Made by a program: the position numbers and the translations under genes. From the NCBI RefSeq assembly GCF_016101585.1, contig NZ_JACFQG010000003.1, forward strand, positions 249,826-313,825: a stretch of 64,000 nucleotides of DNA, given 5' to 3'. This document shows positions 16,511 to 25,384 of the stretch, piece after piece. The notes under the pieces are model-generated. The model had not been told where the DNA came from, did not search any database, and saw only the letters and a program-made list of their open reading frames with translations. This stretch comes from Bifidobacterium polysaccharolyticum (GTDB taxonomy: Bacteria; Actinomycetota; Actinomycetes; Actinomycetales; Bifidobacteriaceae). Numbering within the stretch: the first letter of the stretch is position 1; each line of letters starts with the position of its first letter.

Positions 16511-17539
16511 TCAGGCGGCCTCCTGCTTCTGTCTGCTGATGGAGGCGCGATCGATCAGCCTGGGGCGCTCCAGTAGGACTCGTCCAGCCAGAGAAGCCCC
16601 CTCCTCCACAGCCTGTGTCAGCAGATCCGCAGCCTTGGCGCACAGTGAGCGGGGGGTAAGTGGCATCTCAGAGATACCCTGAAGCTCAAGAGTATGGCTG
16701 ACCTTGCCTGCAGCGCAGGACAGAACAGCCACGTCATCGGGAATGCTCATGCCGTCTGAGTGCATGCGGACCACCACAGTGTCCAGTAGGGAGGGGCGGA
16801 TCTGGCCGATCAGACCATCAATGTGGCCGTGATGGATGATGTCCAGCACTCGCTGGGTGTAGGCCAGATCGCTGCCGGTAGGGCCCGGTTCAAGCTGCAG
16901 ATCCATCCCCAGACGGCAGGCCCAGGTTTTAAGACTGCGTAGCAGGATGAGGCGGAAGCCGGACCCGCGCCGGTATTCGCCCTCCAGATCCTCCAGAAAG
17001 AGCAGGCGTTTGCGTCCCGCTCTGGCCATGGCTTCCACCGCCATACGACCCATCAGGTCAAAGTCCAGATCCACACAGGCGCATGCTGTGTGCTGCCGAG
17101 GCAACCCCAGTGCCACGCAGGGGCGTCCATACGAGGCGGCCTGGGCGGCGCGGATGTCATCGTCCACCAGATCCATCAGCACCACGCCGTCGGCCAGATT
17201 GCTACGGGTGACCCGCCGGATATCTTCAACGCCATTCTCGGCAGTCAGCAACAGGGAGTCATAGCCCCGGGCATGCTCGCAACTGGCCATCTCGATGAAG
17301 TAGTCCGCGTATGAGGCCCGGTTCTGACCGGGTCGGAGCGGGGCGCTCAGAGCGACGATCTGATTGCGCTTGGCCCGCAGCATCCTGGCGCCGGCATCCG
17401 GGGCGTAGTCCAGTTCGTCGGCGGCCTGCATGATCCGCTGGTAGGTTCCGGGAGAGACGGGACGTTTGCCGGAGAAGGCATAGGAGACTGTGCTGACCGA
17501 GACCCCGGCCCTTCTGGCGACGTCGCGTATGTCGGACAT
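16511..17539 (-). CDS. LacI-family transcriptional regulator of the sugar island
   Basis: A 342-residue repressor. The N-terminal helix-turn-helix reads IRDVARRAGVSVSTVSYAFS and is followed by the hinge helix region (AGARMLRAKRNQ) and a periplasmic-binding-protein-like effector domain. It faces the GH172 gene tail to tail, 5 bases apart, and so very probably controls the adjacent importer operons through TCGAA-type operators. It starts 4 bases after the cysS stop on the same strand, so some of its transcription may come from the cysS promoter. Confidence 0.92.
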   Translation of the reverse strand: MSDIRDVARRAGVSVSTVSYAFSGKRPVSPGTYQRIMQAADELDYAPDAGARMLRAKRNQIVALSAPLRPGQNRASYADYFIEMASCEHARGYDSLLLTAENGVEDIRRVTRSNLADGVVLMDLVDDDIRAAQAASYGRPCVALGLPRQHTACACVDLDFDLMGRMAVEAMARAGRKRLLFLEDLEGEYRRGSGFRLILLRSLKTWACRLGMDLQLEPGPTGSDLAYTQRVLDIIHHGHIDGLIGQIRPSLLDTVVVRMHSDGMSIPDDVAVLSCAAGKVSHTLELQGISEMPLTPRSLCAKAADLLTQAVEEGASLAGRVLLERPRLIDRASISRQKQEAA

Positions 17540-17543
17540 GGGT

Positions 17544-19121
17544 TCAGCGGCTCAGGTCCCAGGTGCTGCCAGCGGGTGTGTCAGCCACGGTCACGCCGGC
17601 CGCCGTCAGCTGGTCCCGGATGGCATCGGCACGGGCGAAGTCATGATCTTTTCGTGCTTGATTGCGTTCCTGCAACTGCTGGCCTACCAAGGCATCCAGG
17701 GTGTTCATGGCTCGATCGTCATGGTTGTCTGCAGCTCCTGCCCAGTGCGGATCGAGGGGATCAAGTCCAAATACGTCCAGCATGGCTCTGACCTGGAGCA
17801 GGGCATTGGCCAGCCACTTCCGGTCCGGGGTCTCAGAATCGGCATCCATAGCCGCGTTGGCTTGACGAATCAGTGCGTAAAGGGCAGCCAGGCCGCCAGA
17901 GACGTTGATGTCGTCATTCATGGCCTGCACAAAGTCTTCCGGCAGATCGTCCGCGTCCAGTCCAGTCACGCGGTCACGCTCGGGCTGTGCTCCCAGGATC
18001 CGACCGACCCGGTCCACGAAGTTGCTGATGCGCTCGTAGGCGCCTTCGGCCTCCTGCAAGGATTGGTCTGACCATTCCAGCATGGACCGGTACTGCACCG
18101 AGACCAGAGCGTAGCGCACCACCCAGGCAGGATGCTGCGACAGTACCTGGTCCACGGACAGCCCGTTGCCCAGGGACTTGCTCATCTTCTCGCCCTTCTG
18201 GGTCACCCATGCGGTGTGCATCCATCGATGGGCGAATCCCCAACCAGCCGCGTGCGACTGGGCCATCTCGTTCTCGTGATGGGGGAATCGGAGATCAAGA
18301 CCGCCTCCGTGGATGTCGAAATCCGCACCCAGATAGCGGTGGCTCATGGCCGAGCATTCCAGATGCCAGCCTGGCCGACCTGTGCCGAAGGGGGTTTGCC
18401 AGCGGGCCGTGGGCGGATCGGTGGGCTTGGGTGCCTTCCAAAGTGCGAAGTCACGGGGGTCACGCTTGCCTGGCTCCTCCTCGGTGTCGTTATTCTGCCC
18501 ATCGGTGTCGATACTGGGTCCCAGCCGGTCGTTGGCGGCGGCCTGCTCGTCAGCGGGCTGGGTGCCGGTCTGCTGGTGGGTCAGGGCGCCATACTCAGGC
18601 CAGGAGGCCACGTCGAAGTAGACGTTGCCTGATGGGCGGCCCTGTTCGTCGGGCACCACATAGGCGTGGCCGCGGTCGATGATGCGCTGGATCAGGTCGA
18701 TCATCTCGGGGATGTGCCCGGTGGCTCTGGGTTCATAAGTGGGTGGCAGGACTCCCATGGTTTCATAGGCGTGGGTGAATTCGCGCTCGTAGATGTAAGC
18801 CCGCTCCCACCAGCGCTGGCCGTTGGCCGCCGCCTTGGTCAGGATCTTGTCGTCAATGTCGGTCACGTTCCGGATCAGGGTCACCTGGTATCCCAGTCTG
18901 AGCAGCCAGCGTCGGATCACGTCGAAGGCCAGGGTGGTCCTGATGTGGCCAATGTGTGGCGAGCTCTGCACCGTGGCTCCGCACACATAGATGCCGACCT
19001 TGCCCGGTTCAATGGGTCTGAAGGGGGTCACCTGGTGATCGGCAGTGTCATACAGACGTAGACCAGCTGCGGCCAGACTGACTGAAGCCTTGGAATCATG
19101 CGGTTGCGAACTCGTGTCCAT
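17544..19121 (-). CDS. cysS: Cysteinyl-tRNA synthetase
   Basis: Charges tRNA-Cys with cysteine. The 525-residue class I synthetase shows the HIGH signature at about residues 56-59 (CGATVQSSPHIGH), the zinc-binding LECSAMSH and HHENEMAQS segments, and KMSKS in GEKMSKSLGN. ATG 19121 was chosen because the longer frame to 19280 has no family similarity and would overlap the divergent amidotransferase-like gene; AAGGA immediately before ATG is closer than ideal. An acidic low-complexity insert lies near residues 190-235. Confidence 0.92.
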   Translation of the reverse strand: MDTSSQPHDSKASVSLAAAGLRLYDTADHQVTPFRPIEPGKVGIYVCGATVQSSPHIGHIRTTLAFDVIRRWLLRLGYQVTLIRNVTDIDDKILTKAAANGQRWWERAYIYEREFTHAYETMGVLPPTYEPRATGHIPEMIDLIQRIIDRGHAYVVPDEQGRPSGNVYFDVASWPEYGALTHQQTGTQPADEQAAANDRLGPSIDTDGQNNDTEEEPGKRDPRDFALWKAPKPTDPPTARWQTPFGTGRPGWHLECSAMSHRYLGADFDIHGGGLDLRFPHHENEMAQSHAAGWGFAHRWMHTAWVTQKGEKMSKSLGNGLSVDQVLSQHPAWVVRYALVSVQYRSMLEWSDQSLQEAEGAYERISNFVDRVGRILGAQPERDRVTGLDADDLPEDFVQAMNDDINVSGGLAALYALIRQANAAMDADSETPDRKWLANALLQVRAMLDVFGLDPLDPHWAGAADNHDDRAMNTLDALVGQQLQERNQARKDHDFARADAIRDQLTAAGVTVADTPAGSTWDLSR

Positions 19122-19212
19122 ATCCTTGAGCCTACCAAGGCTTGCTGACTGTCCAGGGGGAAATGCCGAGCCCGCAGACTCGGTCCGACGGCATGTGTGC
19201 AAGAATGGAATC

Positions 19213-19938
19213 ATGGCGAAACCTAGGGTGCTGGTACTCCAGCATGTGGATTGGGAAAAGCCGGGTCGCATTCTCGACAATCTTCAGGAGTGCGGGCTGG
19301 ACACCGAGATCACCAATATCGTGGATGAGAAGAAGCCCGAGCTGCCGCACTCGCGTGAATTGGCGGGGCTGGTCATCATGGGCGGGCCTATGTCGGCCGA
19401 TGACTACGCGCAACACCCCGGACTCAAGGCGGAGACCAAGCTGGCCAAGGCGGCGATGGCTGCCAACAAGCCCATTCTGGGAATCTGCCTGGGACATCAG
19501 ATTCTGGCGCGGGCCCTGGGAGGCACCCTGATGAAGGACCAGGAGCCCGAATACGGCATGGGGCCCATCCGCTGGGTGGGGCAGGACGACGATGTGGCCA
19601 TGTGGAGCAAAAACACGGATGTGCTGCACTGGCATGCCGAACAGGTCACTCTGCCGCCGGGGGCCAAGCTGCTGGCCCGCTCCCAGGCTACCAAGGTTCA
19701 GGCTTTTCGGCTGGGATCGGCCCTGGGTCTGCAGTTCCATTTGGAGGTGACGGTGCCCATCTTCGAGGAGTGGATGCAGGTGCCGAGCATGGTCGGCACG
19801 ATGAAGAAGTCCAAGATCGCTAAAATGCGCGACGAATTTATCAAAGGGATGCCGCAGATGCAGCCGTTGGCCGACGCAATCTTCTCTGCTTTTGCGGCAC
19901 GATGCTCGACCCAGGCCGCCCAGCTGGCCGCCGCCTGA
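19213..19938 (+). CDS. Class I glutamine amidotransferase-like protein
   Basis: A stand-alone class I amidotransferase-like protein of 241 residues resembling the GMP synthase glutaminase domain. The nucleophile elbow GICLGHQ contains Cys92, and HWHAEQ and GLQFHLEV carry the His/Glu partners, so the triad looks intact. Proteins like this are often labelled GMP synthase but lack the ATP-pyrophosphatase domain; several are gamma-glutamyl or other amide hydrolases. The exact substrate is unknown. It is divergent from cysS and convergent with the ABC-F gene. Confidence 0.82.
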   Translation: MAKPRVLVLQHVDWEKPGRILDNLQECGLDTEITNIVDEKKPELPHSRELAGLVIMGGPMSADDYAQHPGLKAETKLAKAAMAANKPILGICLGHQILARALGGTLMKDQEPEYGMGPIRWVGQDDDVAMWSKNTDVLHWHAEQVTLPPGAKLLARSQATKVQAFRLGSALGLQFHLEVTVPIFEEWMQVPSMVGTMKKSKIAKMRDEFIKGMPQMQPLADAIFSAFAARCSTQAAQLAAA

Positions 19939-19940
19939 GA

Positions 19941-21905
19941 TTACTCCAGTTCCTCCCCGATGGTCAGCCACTCCTCCTCCAGCTGGTCCGATTGCCCGGT
20001 CAGATCTTTGAGCTTGCTGTTGAGCTCGTTGAGACCCTGGTAGTCGCCGGGGTCGTGCTCGGCCATCTGTCGCTCAAGATCCTTGCGCTGATCGGCCAGC
20101 TTGGCCAGCTTGCGTTCGATGGCGGAGGCCTGCTTGTTCAGATTTCGTCTGGCAACACGTTCGGCCTTGGCCTGATTGGGATTCCCGGCCTCCTTGGCTG
20201 ATGTCTGACTTGGAGCATCCGCAGCCTCCTGGTCGGCAGACTCAACCATATCCAGGTAGTCCTGAACACCGCCGGGCAGATGAACCACCTTGCCGTTGAT
20301 CAGGGCGAACTGCTGGTCGGTCACCCGCTCCAGCAGGTAGCGGTCGTGGGAGACCACGATCAGGGTGCCCGGCCATGAATCCAGCATGTCTTCCATGACG
20401 GCCAGCATGTCGGTATCCAGATCGTTGCCAGGCTCGTCCATGATCAGCACGTTGGGCTCGTCCAGTAGGATGAGCAGGAGCTGCATACGGCGCTTCTGCC
20501 CGCCAGACAGGTCGCTGATCCTGGTCATCAGCTGGGAGCTTTCAAAGCCCAGGCGCTCCATCAATTGGCTCGGGGACACCTCCTTGCCTTCGACCAGATA
20601 GGTGGGCTTGTAGCGGCTGAGGACCTCTTTGATTCGATAGCGGCCGAGCTTTTCAAGCTCATCCAGACGTTGGGTCAGCACCGCAAAGCGGACCGTCTTG
20701 CCGACCTTGACGTGTCCTGCCGTGGGAGACACACTGCCGTCAATCAGACCCAGCAGAGTGGACTTGCCTGCCCCGTTGGCGCCTACGATGCCGAATCGGT
20801 CGCCAGGGCCGATTAGCCAGGTCACGTCGTCCAGGACCTTGTGTCCGCTGATGGTAAGGGTGTCGGCCGCTGCAGTGCCCGGACGGTCCTGGCCATCTTC
20901 GCCATCCTTGTCGGGATCAGCAGCCACTGTTACTGAGCCCATCAGAGGGCGTTCGGCATGAGGGGAGGGGACCCGGTTGTCATTGCCTTCGGCGGCATCG
21001 GAGTCGGTCCCCGGATAGATTTTGGTCACGTCGACCAGGTCCACCACCTGTTTGCCCAGGCGAGAGGTGGCCATCCGCTTGAGTTCCAGGCTGTTGCGCA
21101 TGGGTGGTACATCGGCGATCAGCTCCTGCGCGGCCTTGACATGGAACTTCTGCTTGGTCGATCGGGCCCGGGCGCCTCGGGTCAGCCAGGCCAGTTCCTT
21201 GCGGGCCAGGTTCCGGCGCTTGGTCTCGGCCAGATCCGCCTGACGCTCGCGCTCCACCCGCTGGAGCATATAGGCGCTGTAGCCGCCCTCGAAGGGGTCG
21301 ATGGTTCCGTCATGCACCTCCCACATGGAGGTGCAGACCTCGTCCAGGAACCAGCGGTCGTGGGTGACCAGCAGTAGGGCTCCGGAATTCTTGGCCCAGC
21401 GGTTCTTCAGGTGCTCGGCCAGCCAGTGGATAGTGAGCAGGTCCAGATGATTGGTTGGCTCATCCAGGGCCAGGATGTCCCAATCCTGGAGCAGCAGCCG
21501 TGCCAAATCCACCCTGCGGCGCTGACCGCCGGACAGGGTGCCCACCTTGGCCTCCAGCTCCATGCCACCCAGAAGGGACTCGACGATTTCGCGGGATCTG
21601 GGGTCGGCGGCCCACTCGTAATCTTGTCGGTTCTCCAAGGCCGCCTTGCGGACCGTGTCCTCGTCTTTCAGGGGGTCACGCTGGTCCAGCATGCCGAAGG
21701 TGAGTCCATTGCGCATGGTCACCCGGCCCTGATCGGGTTCCTGGGTGCCTTTCAGCAGGTGCAGCAGGGTGGACTTGCCGTCGCCGTTTCGGCCCACGAT
21801 GCCAATCCGGTCACCCTCGAAGATGCCCTGCGTCACATCCGTGAAGATGGTTTTGGTGGCAAAGGATAGAGCGACGTGTTCCAGACCGAGATCATAGATG
21901 GGCAT
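19941..21905 (-). CDS. ABC-F family ATPase (Uup-like)
   Basis: A soluble twin-ATPase ABC-F protein of 654 residues, a class that acts on the ribosome as translation factor or resistance factor. First domain: GRNGDGKSTLL, LSGGQRRRVDLARLL, LALDEPTNHLD. Second domain: GANGAGKSTLL, LSGGQKRRMQLLLILL and LIMDEPGNDLD, the last a variant of the usual EPTNHLD. The inter-domain linker is followed by a poorly conserved insert (about residues 300-350), and the C-terminus is a coiled coil like that of Uup. Confidence 0.9.
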   Translation of the reverse strand: MPIYDLGLEHVALSFATKTIFTDVTQGIFEGDRIGIVGRNGDGKSTLLHLLKGTQEPDQGRVTMRNGLTFGMLDQRDPLKDEDTVRKAALENRQDYEWAADPRSREIVESLLGGMELEAKVGTLSGGQRRRVDLARLLLQDWDILALDEPTNHLDLLTIHWLAEHLKNRWAKNSGALLLVTHDRWFLDEVCTSMWEVHDGTIDPFEGGYSAYMLQRVERERQADLAETKRRNLARKELAWLTRGARARSTKQKFHVKAAQELIADVPPMRNSLELKRMATSRLGKQVVDLVDVTKIYPGTDSDAAEGNDNRVPSPHAERPLMGSVTVAADPDKDGEDGQDRPGTAAADTLTISGHKVLDDVTWLIGPGDRFGIVGANGAGKSTLLGLIDGSVSPTAGHVKVGKTVRFAVLTQRLDELEKLGRYRIKEVLSRYKPTYLVEGKEVSPSQLMERLGFESSQLMTRISDLSGGQKRRMQLLLILLDEPNVLIMDEPGNDLDTDMLAVMEDMLDSWPGTLIVVSHDRYLLERVTDQQFALINGKVVHLPGGVQDYLDMVESADQEAADAPSQTSAKEAGNPNQAKAERVARRNLNKQASAIERKLAKLADQRKDLERQMAEHDPGDYQGLNELNSKLKDLTGQSDQLEEEWLTIGEELE

Positions 21906-21967
21906 GATTCCTCAATCTACCGCCAGCCTTGGATGGAATGAGCTGTGGGCTTTTCAGGGAAGGGGGA

Positions 21968-22627
21968 TTATTGGTCCTGGTCGTTCTCCTGGTCCCGCTG
22001 ACGAATTCTGTCCAGATAACCGGTTCTGTCCGCATCGGTGATAGGCCGAAGGACAGTGCAGGGGTTGCCGACCGCAACTACCTGTTCCGGTATGTCATGA
22101 GTCACGACAGACCCCGCTCCGATGACGGCTCCACGGCCAATCCGCACTCCTCCCAGGACGACCACGTGACCACCCAGCCAGGCACCCTGGCATATCTCGA
22201 TGGGTCGGGCCTGGCAGGCACCAGCCTTCCGCTCCTCATAGTCCAGGGCATGGTTGGTGCAGAAGAGCCCTGCACCGGGGCCTATCCATACGTTCCTGCC
22301 TATGGTGATCGGGGCGTTGTCCAGCATGACGGCGCCGTAATTGATTAGAGTCTGACTGCCGATCCGTATGTTGCAGCCTACCTCGCATCTGAAGTCCGGG
22401 TTGATGACGACATCCTGCCCCACTTGGCCGAGCAGGTCTTCCAGAATCCTTCGGCGTTCCTGCTTCTGTCCGGGGCCGGTCCTGTTGTATTCCATGAAGA
22501 GGCTTTCGGCCCGTTCCCTTTGGCGATCGATGTCGGGGTGGGTGTCCTGATAGACCTGGCCGGATACCATCCGCTCCCATTCGATTCGGCCCGTCCTGCT
22601 CATTCCCTTCATTGCATCGTCAGTCAT
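21968..22627 (-). CDS. Sugar O-acetyltransferase (maltose/galactoside acetyltransferase family)
   Basis: A left-handed beta-helix acetyltransferase of 219 residues. It has the N-terminal Mac domain (RIEWERMVSGQVYQDTHPDI) and hexapeptide repeats such as IRIGSQTLINYGAVMLD and GGVRIGRGAVIGAGSVVTHD. Family members move acetyl from acetyl-CoA to non-metabolisable sugars for detoxification. Start ATG 22627 is chosen for the AGAAGGTGG ribosome site just upstream; GTG at 22636 is less likely. Confidence 0.88.
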   Translation of the reverse strand: MTDDAMKGMSRTGRIEWERMVSGQVYQDTHPDIDRQRERAESLFMEYNRTGPGQKQERRRILEDLLGQVGQDVVINPDFRCEVGCNIRIGSQTLINYGAVMLDNAPITIGRNVWIGPGAGLFCTNHALDYEERKAGACQARPIEICQGAWLGGHVVVLGGVRIGRGAVIGAGSVVTHDIPEQVVAVGNPCTVLRPITDADRTGYLDRIRQRDQENDQDQ

Positions 22628-22657
22628 GGGCACCACCTTCTAGGATTTCAGAATGAG

Positions 22658-23212
22658 TCAGCGGCCGGTGATCTGCGAGCCCAGTACCTTCTCGCTCAGG
22701 GCCCGGGGTCCCCGAGTGACGGCCACGGCGCCCGACCGGACCAGTTCGATGATGCCGAAGGGCCGCAGCAGCCGCAGCAGGGCTTCCAACTTGCCCTCGG
22801 CCCCGGTGGCCTCAATGGTCAGGGACTCGGGGTGGACGTCGACCACGCGCACGCGGAAGAGTTTGACGATCTCCAGCACGTCGGAGCGGTTGCGTTCGTT
22901 GGCCTTGACCTTGATCATGACCAGCTCGCGCTCCACGGCCTCGTCGCCCTTGAGTTCGACGATCTTGAGCACATGCAGGAGCTTGTTGAGCTGCTTGATG
23001 ATCTGCTCCAGCGGGACGGCCTCCACGTCTGCCGTGACCGTAATCCGGGAGATATCGTCCCGCTCAGTGGACGATACAGACAGGGAGTTGATATTGAAGG
23101 CGCGCCGGGCGAACAGGCCGGCCACCCTGGCCAGGACGCCAGGACGGTTCTCGACCAGAACGGAAAGGGTGTGCCGTTCGGAACCGGGCTTGGATGCTGG
23201 ATAATTGGCCAT
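22658..23212 (-). CDS. ilvN: Acetolactate synthase small (regulatory) subunit
   Basis: Regulatory ACT-domain subunit that gives valine feedback control to acetolactate synthase in branched-chain amino acid synthesis. At 184 residues it is the long, two-ACT-domain actinobacterial type. N-terminal HTLSVLVENRPGVLARVAGLFARRAFNI is the valine-binding ACT signature. It follows ilvB by 14 bases. Confidence 0.96.
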   Translation of the reverse strand: MANYPASKPGSERHTLSVLVENRPGVLARVAGLFARRAFNINSLSVSSTERDDISRITVTADVEAVPLEQIIKQLNKLLHVLKIVELKGDEAVERELVMIKVKANERNRSDVLEIVKLFRVRVVDVHPESLTIEATGAEGKLEALLRLLRPFGIIELVRSGAVAVTRGPRALSEKVLGSQITGR

Positions 23213-23226
23213 GTGGTGCCCCTTTC

Positions 23227-25167
23227 CTACTTGTTCATGCGACCGGCGGCGTCGCTGGCCATGGCTGCTCGATCGGCTCCGGTCTGCTCATGCGGCTCGG
23301 GCTGCTCCTGCTCCGGACGGATGCCGGCCAGGGGTTGCACGCCAGGCTTATAGATGATGGTGTCATTGGAGGCGCCTGCCGGGACCATGGGCCATACCAT
23401 GGCATCCTTCCAGACGCGGAAGTCGATCAGGACCGGTCGGTCGGTCACTGCGTTGGCCTTGTCGATGGCCTCAAGGGCCTGCTCCTGGGTAAAGGCCCGC
23501 AGTCCCAGGCAGCCATAGGCCTCGGCCAGTTTGACGAAGTCGGGGATGCCGTTGCCGTCCGTGGGCTTTGCGCCGCCGTCCTCCAGGTTGGTCTGGGAAT
23601 AGTGGCTGCCATAGAAGAGGGTCTGCCACTGACGGACCATGCCGTAGACCGAGTTGTTGAGTATGGCGATGCGGATGGGCAGTCCCGCCTGCCCGGCCGT
23701 GGCCAGCTCCTCGGAGGTCATCTGGAAGGAGCCGTCTCCGTCAATCAGCCAGACGGGCCGCGGGTCTTCCTCTTCCCTGGTGCCGATTGCTGTTCCTATT
23801 GCAGCGGGCAGGCCGTAACCCATGGTCCCCAGTCCGCAGGAGGAGACCCAGGAGCGGGTGCGTTCGAAGTCGATGAACTGGCTGGCCCACATCTGGTGCT
23901 GGCCCACGCCGGATACCCAGATGGTATCCGGATCGGCCTTGTTGCTCAAGGTCTGAACCACCCACTGGGGGGCCAGGGTGCCGTCTGGGCTGGGTTCAAA
24001 GGTGGTGGGGTAGTCGTGCCGCCAGCCGTCGATCAGCCGCCACCAGGGCTTGAGGTCGGGCTTGCCCCAGGTGCGTTGGGCCGCCTTGAGCGCCGGAATC
24101 AGGTCGTCCAGCACCTGGCCCACGTCCCCGACGATGGGTACGTCTGCCTGCCGGTTCTTGCCGATCTCGGCCGGGTCGATGTCGATGTGGATGACCCGGG
24201 CCACCGGAGCGAAGTCCTCCAGGCTGCCGGTCACCCGGTCGTCGAAGCGTGTGCCCACGGCCACCAGCAGGTCGGAGTGTTGGATGGCCCCGTTGGCGGC
24301 CACCGTGCCGTGCATGCCGGGCATTCCCAGAACTGCAGGATCGGAGTCGGGCACGATGCCTCGCGCAGGCAGGGTGGTGACCATGGGGGCACCGGTGGCT
24401 CGAACGAGCTCCTGGACCTGTCGACGGGCATCTGACCGGACTGCTCCGCCGCCCACATACAGGACCGGCCTGTGTGACTGGACCAGGAGCCGGGCGGCAT
24501 CATCCAGGACGTGTCCATGGGCCCGCGTCACCGGGTTGTAGCCGGGCAGGATCATCTCCTGGGGCCAGGAGTAGAGCATTTTGCCGTTCTGAGCCGTCTT
24601 GCTCAGGTCTACCACTACCGGGCCCGGCCTTCCCGAGCGGGCGATGTGGTAGGCCTCAGTCATGACCCGGGGGATGTCCTGGGCCTTGGTCACCAGATAG
24701 GAGTGCTTGGCCACCGGGTAGGTGATGCCCACGATGTCGGCCTCCTGGAAGGCGTCGGTGCCGATGGAGTCCACGCCCACCTGGCCGGTCACCACCACCA
24801 GGGGAACCGAGTCCATCATGGCATCGGCTATGGGGGTGACCATATTGGTGGCTCCAGGTCCGGAGGTCACCAGGCAGACCCCCACCTTGCCCGTGGAGAC
24901 GGCGTAGCCCTCGGCAGCATGCCCTGCGGCCTGCTCGTGGCGGGTCAGTGTGAAGTTGAAGCGCACCTGTTCATCAATGGCGTCATAGGCGGGCAGAATG
25001 GCCCCTCCTGGAACGCCGAAGACCTGGGTGACCCCCAGGTCCTCCAGGGACCGAATAAGCGCCTGGGCTCCCGTCATGGGCTCGCCCTGGGCGGGGACAT
25101 CCTTGTCGTCGTGGTCCCAGTTCCTGGGTACCGAGCTGAACGCTTGCAGAGGTGTCGGCAGACTCAT
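23227..25167 (-). CDS. ilvB: Acetolactate synthase large (catalytic) subunit
   Basis: ThDP-, FAD- and Mg-dependent enzyme that condenses two pyruvates to acetolactate (or pyruvate with 2-oxobutyrate), the first step to valine, leucine and isoleucine. The 646-residue frame has GVTQVFGVPGGAILPAYDA with the catalytic Glu region (RHEQAAGHAAEGYA), and the ThDP motif GDGSFQMTSEELATAGQAGLPIRIAILNN. ATG 25167 has GAGAGGAAAG directly upstream; the frame extends to 25416 but without family similarity. Operon with ilvN. Confidence 0.95.
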   Translation of the reverse strand: MSLPTPLQAFSSVPRNWDHDDKDVPAQGEPMTGAQALIRSLEDLGVTQVFGVPGGAILPAYDAIDEQVRFNFTLTRHEQAAGHAAEGYAVSTGKVGVCLVTSGPGATNMVTPIADAMMDSVPLVVVTGQVGVDSIGTDAFQEADIVGITYPVAKHSYLVTKAQDIPRVMTEAYHIARSGRPGPVVVDLSKTAQNGKMLYSWPQEMILPGYNPVTRAHGHVLDDAARLLVQSHRPVLYVGGGAVRSDARRQVQELVRATGAPMVTTLPARGIVPDSDPAVLGMPGMHGTVAANGAIQHSDLLVAVGTRFDDRVTGSLEDFAPVARVIHIDIDPAEIGKNRQADVPIVGDVGQVLDDLIPALKAAQRTWGKPDLKPWWRLIDGWRHDYPTTFEPSPDGTLAPQWVVQTLSNKADPDTIWVSGVGQHQMWASQFIDFERTRSWVSSCGLGTMGYGLPAAIGTAIGTREEEDPRPVWLIDGDGSFQMTSEELATAGQAGLPIRIAILNNSVYGMVRQWQTLFYGSHYSQTNLEDGGAKPTDGNGIPDFVKLAEAYGCLGLRAFTQEQALEAIDKANAVTDRPVLIDFRVWKDAMVWPMVPAGASNDTIIYKPGVQPLAGIRPEQEQPEPHEQTGADRAAMASDAAGRMNK

Positions 25168-25384
25168 CTTTCCTCTCGACCTCCAGACTGCGCGCCGACC
25201 TGCGGCCGTGCATGTCGAAATACGAACCTGTCGGAGCGTCGGCGGGGTGGGCGGACGATTCCCGATCAGGAGGAGGCACCTATGCCGTTCGTGACGGCGT
25301 ACCTCCGGGTTATGCCCATAGTCTAAACAGGGGTCTGGTCGGGGCGTGGCGGCAGTACCGCATGCCGGAATTCCGGCTCGAACT

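Noticed and set aside
25266-25319. Possible ilvB leader peptide (MGITRRYAVTNGIGASS) in the 5' region of ilvB
   Set aside because: Only a few Ile/Val codons, no ribosome site before its ATG, and no terminator/antiterminator pair follows. Probably chance.
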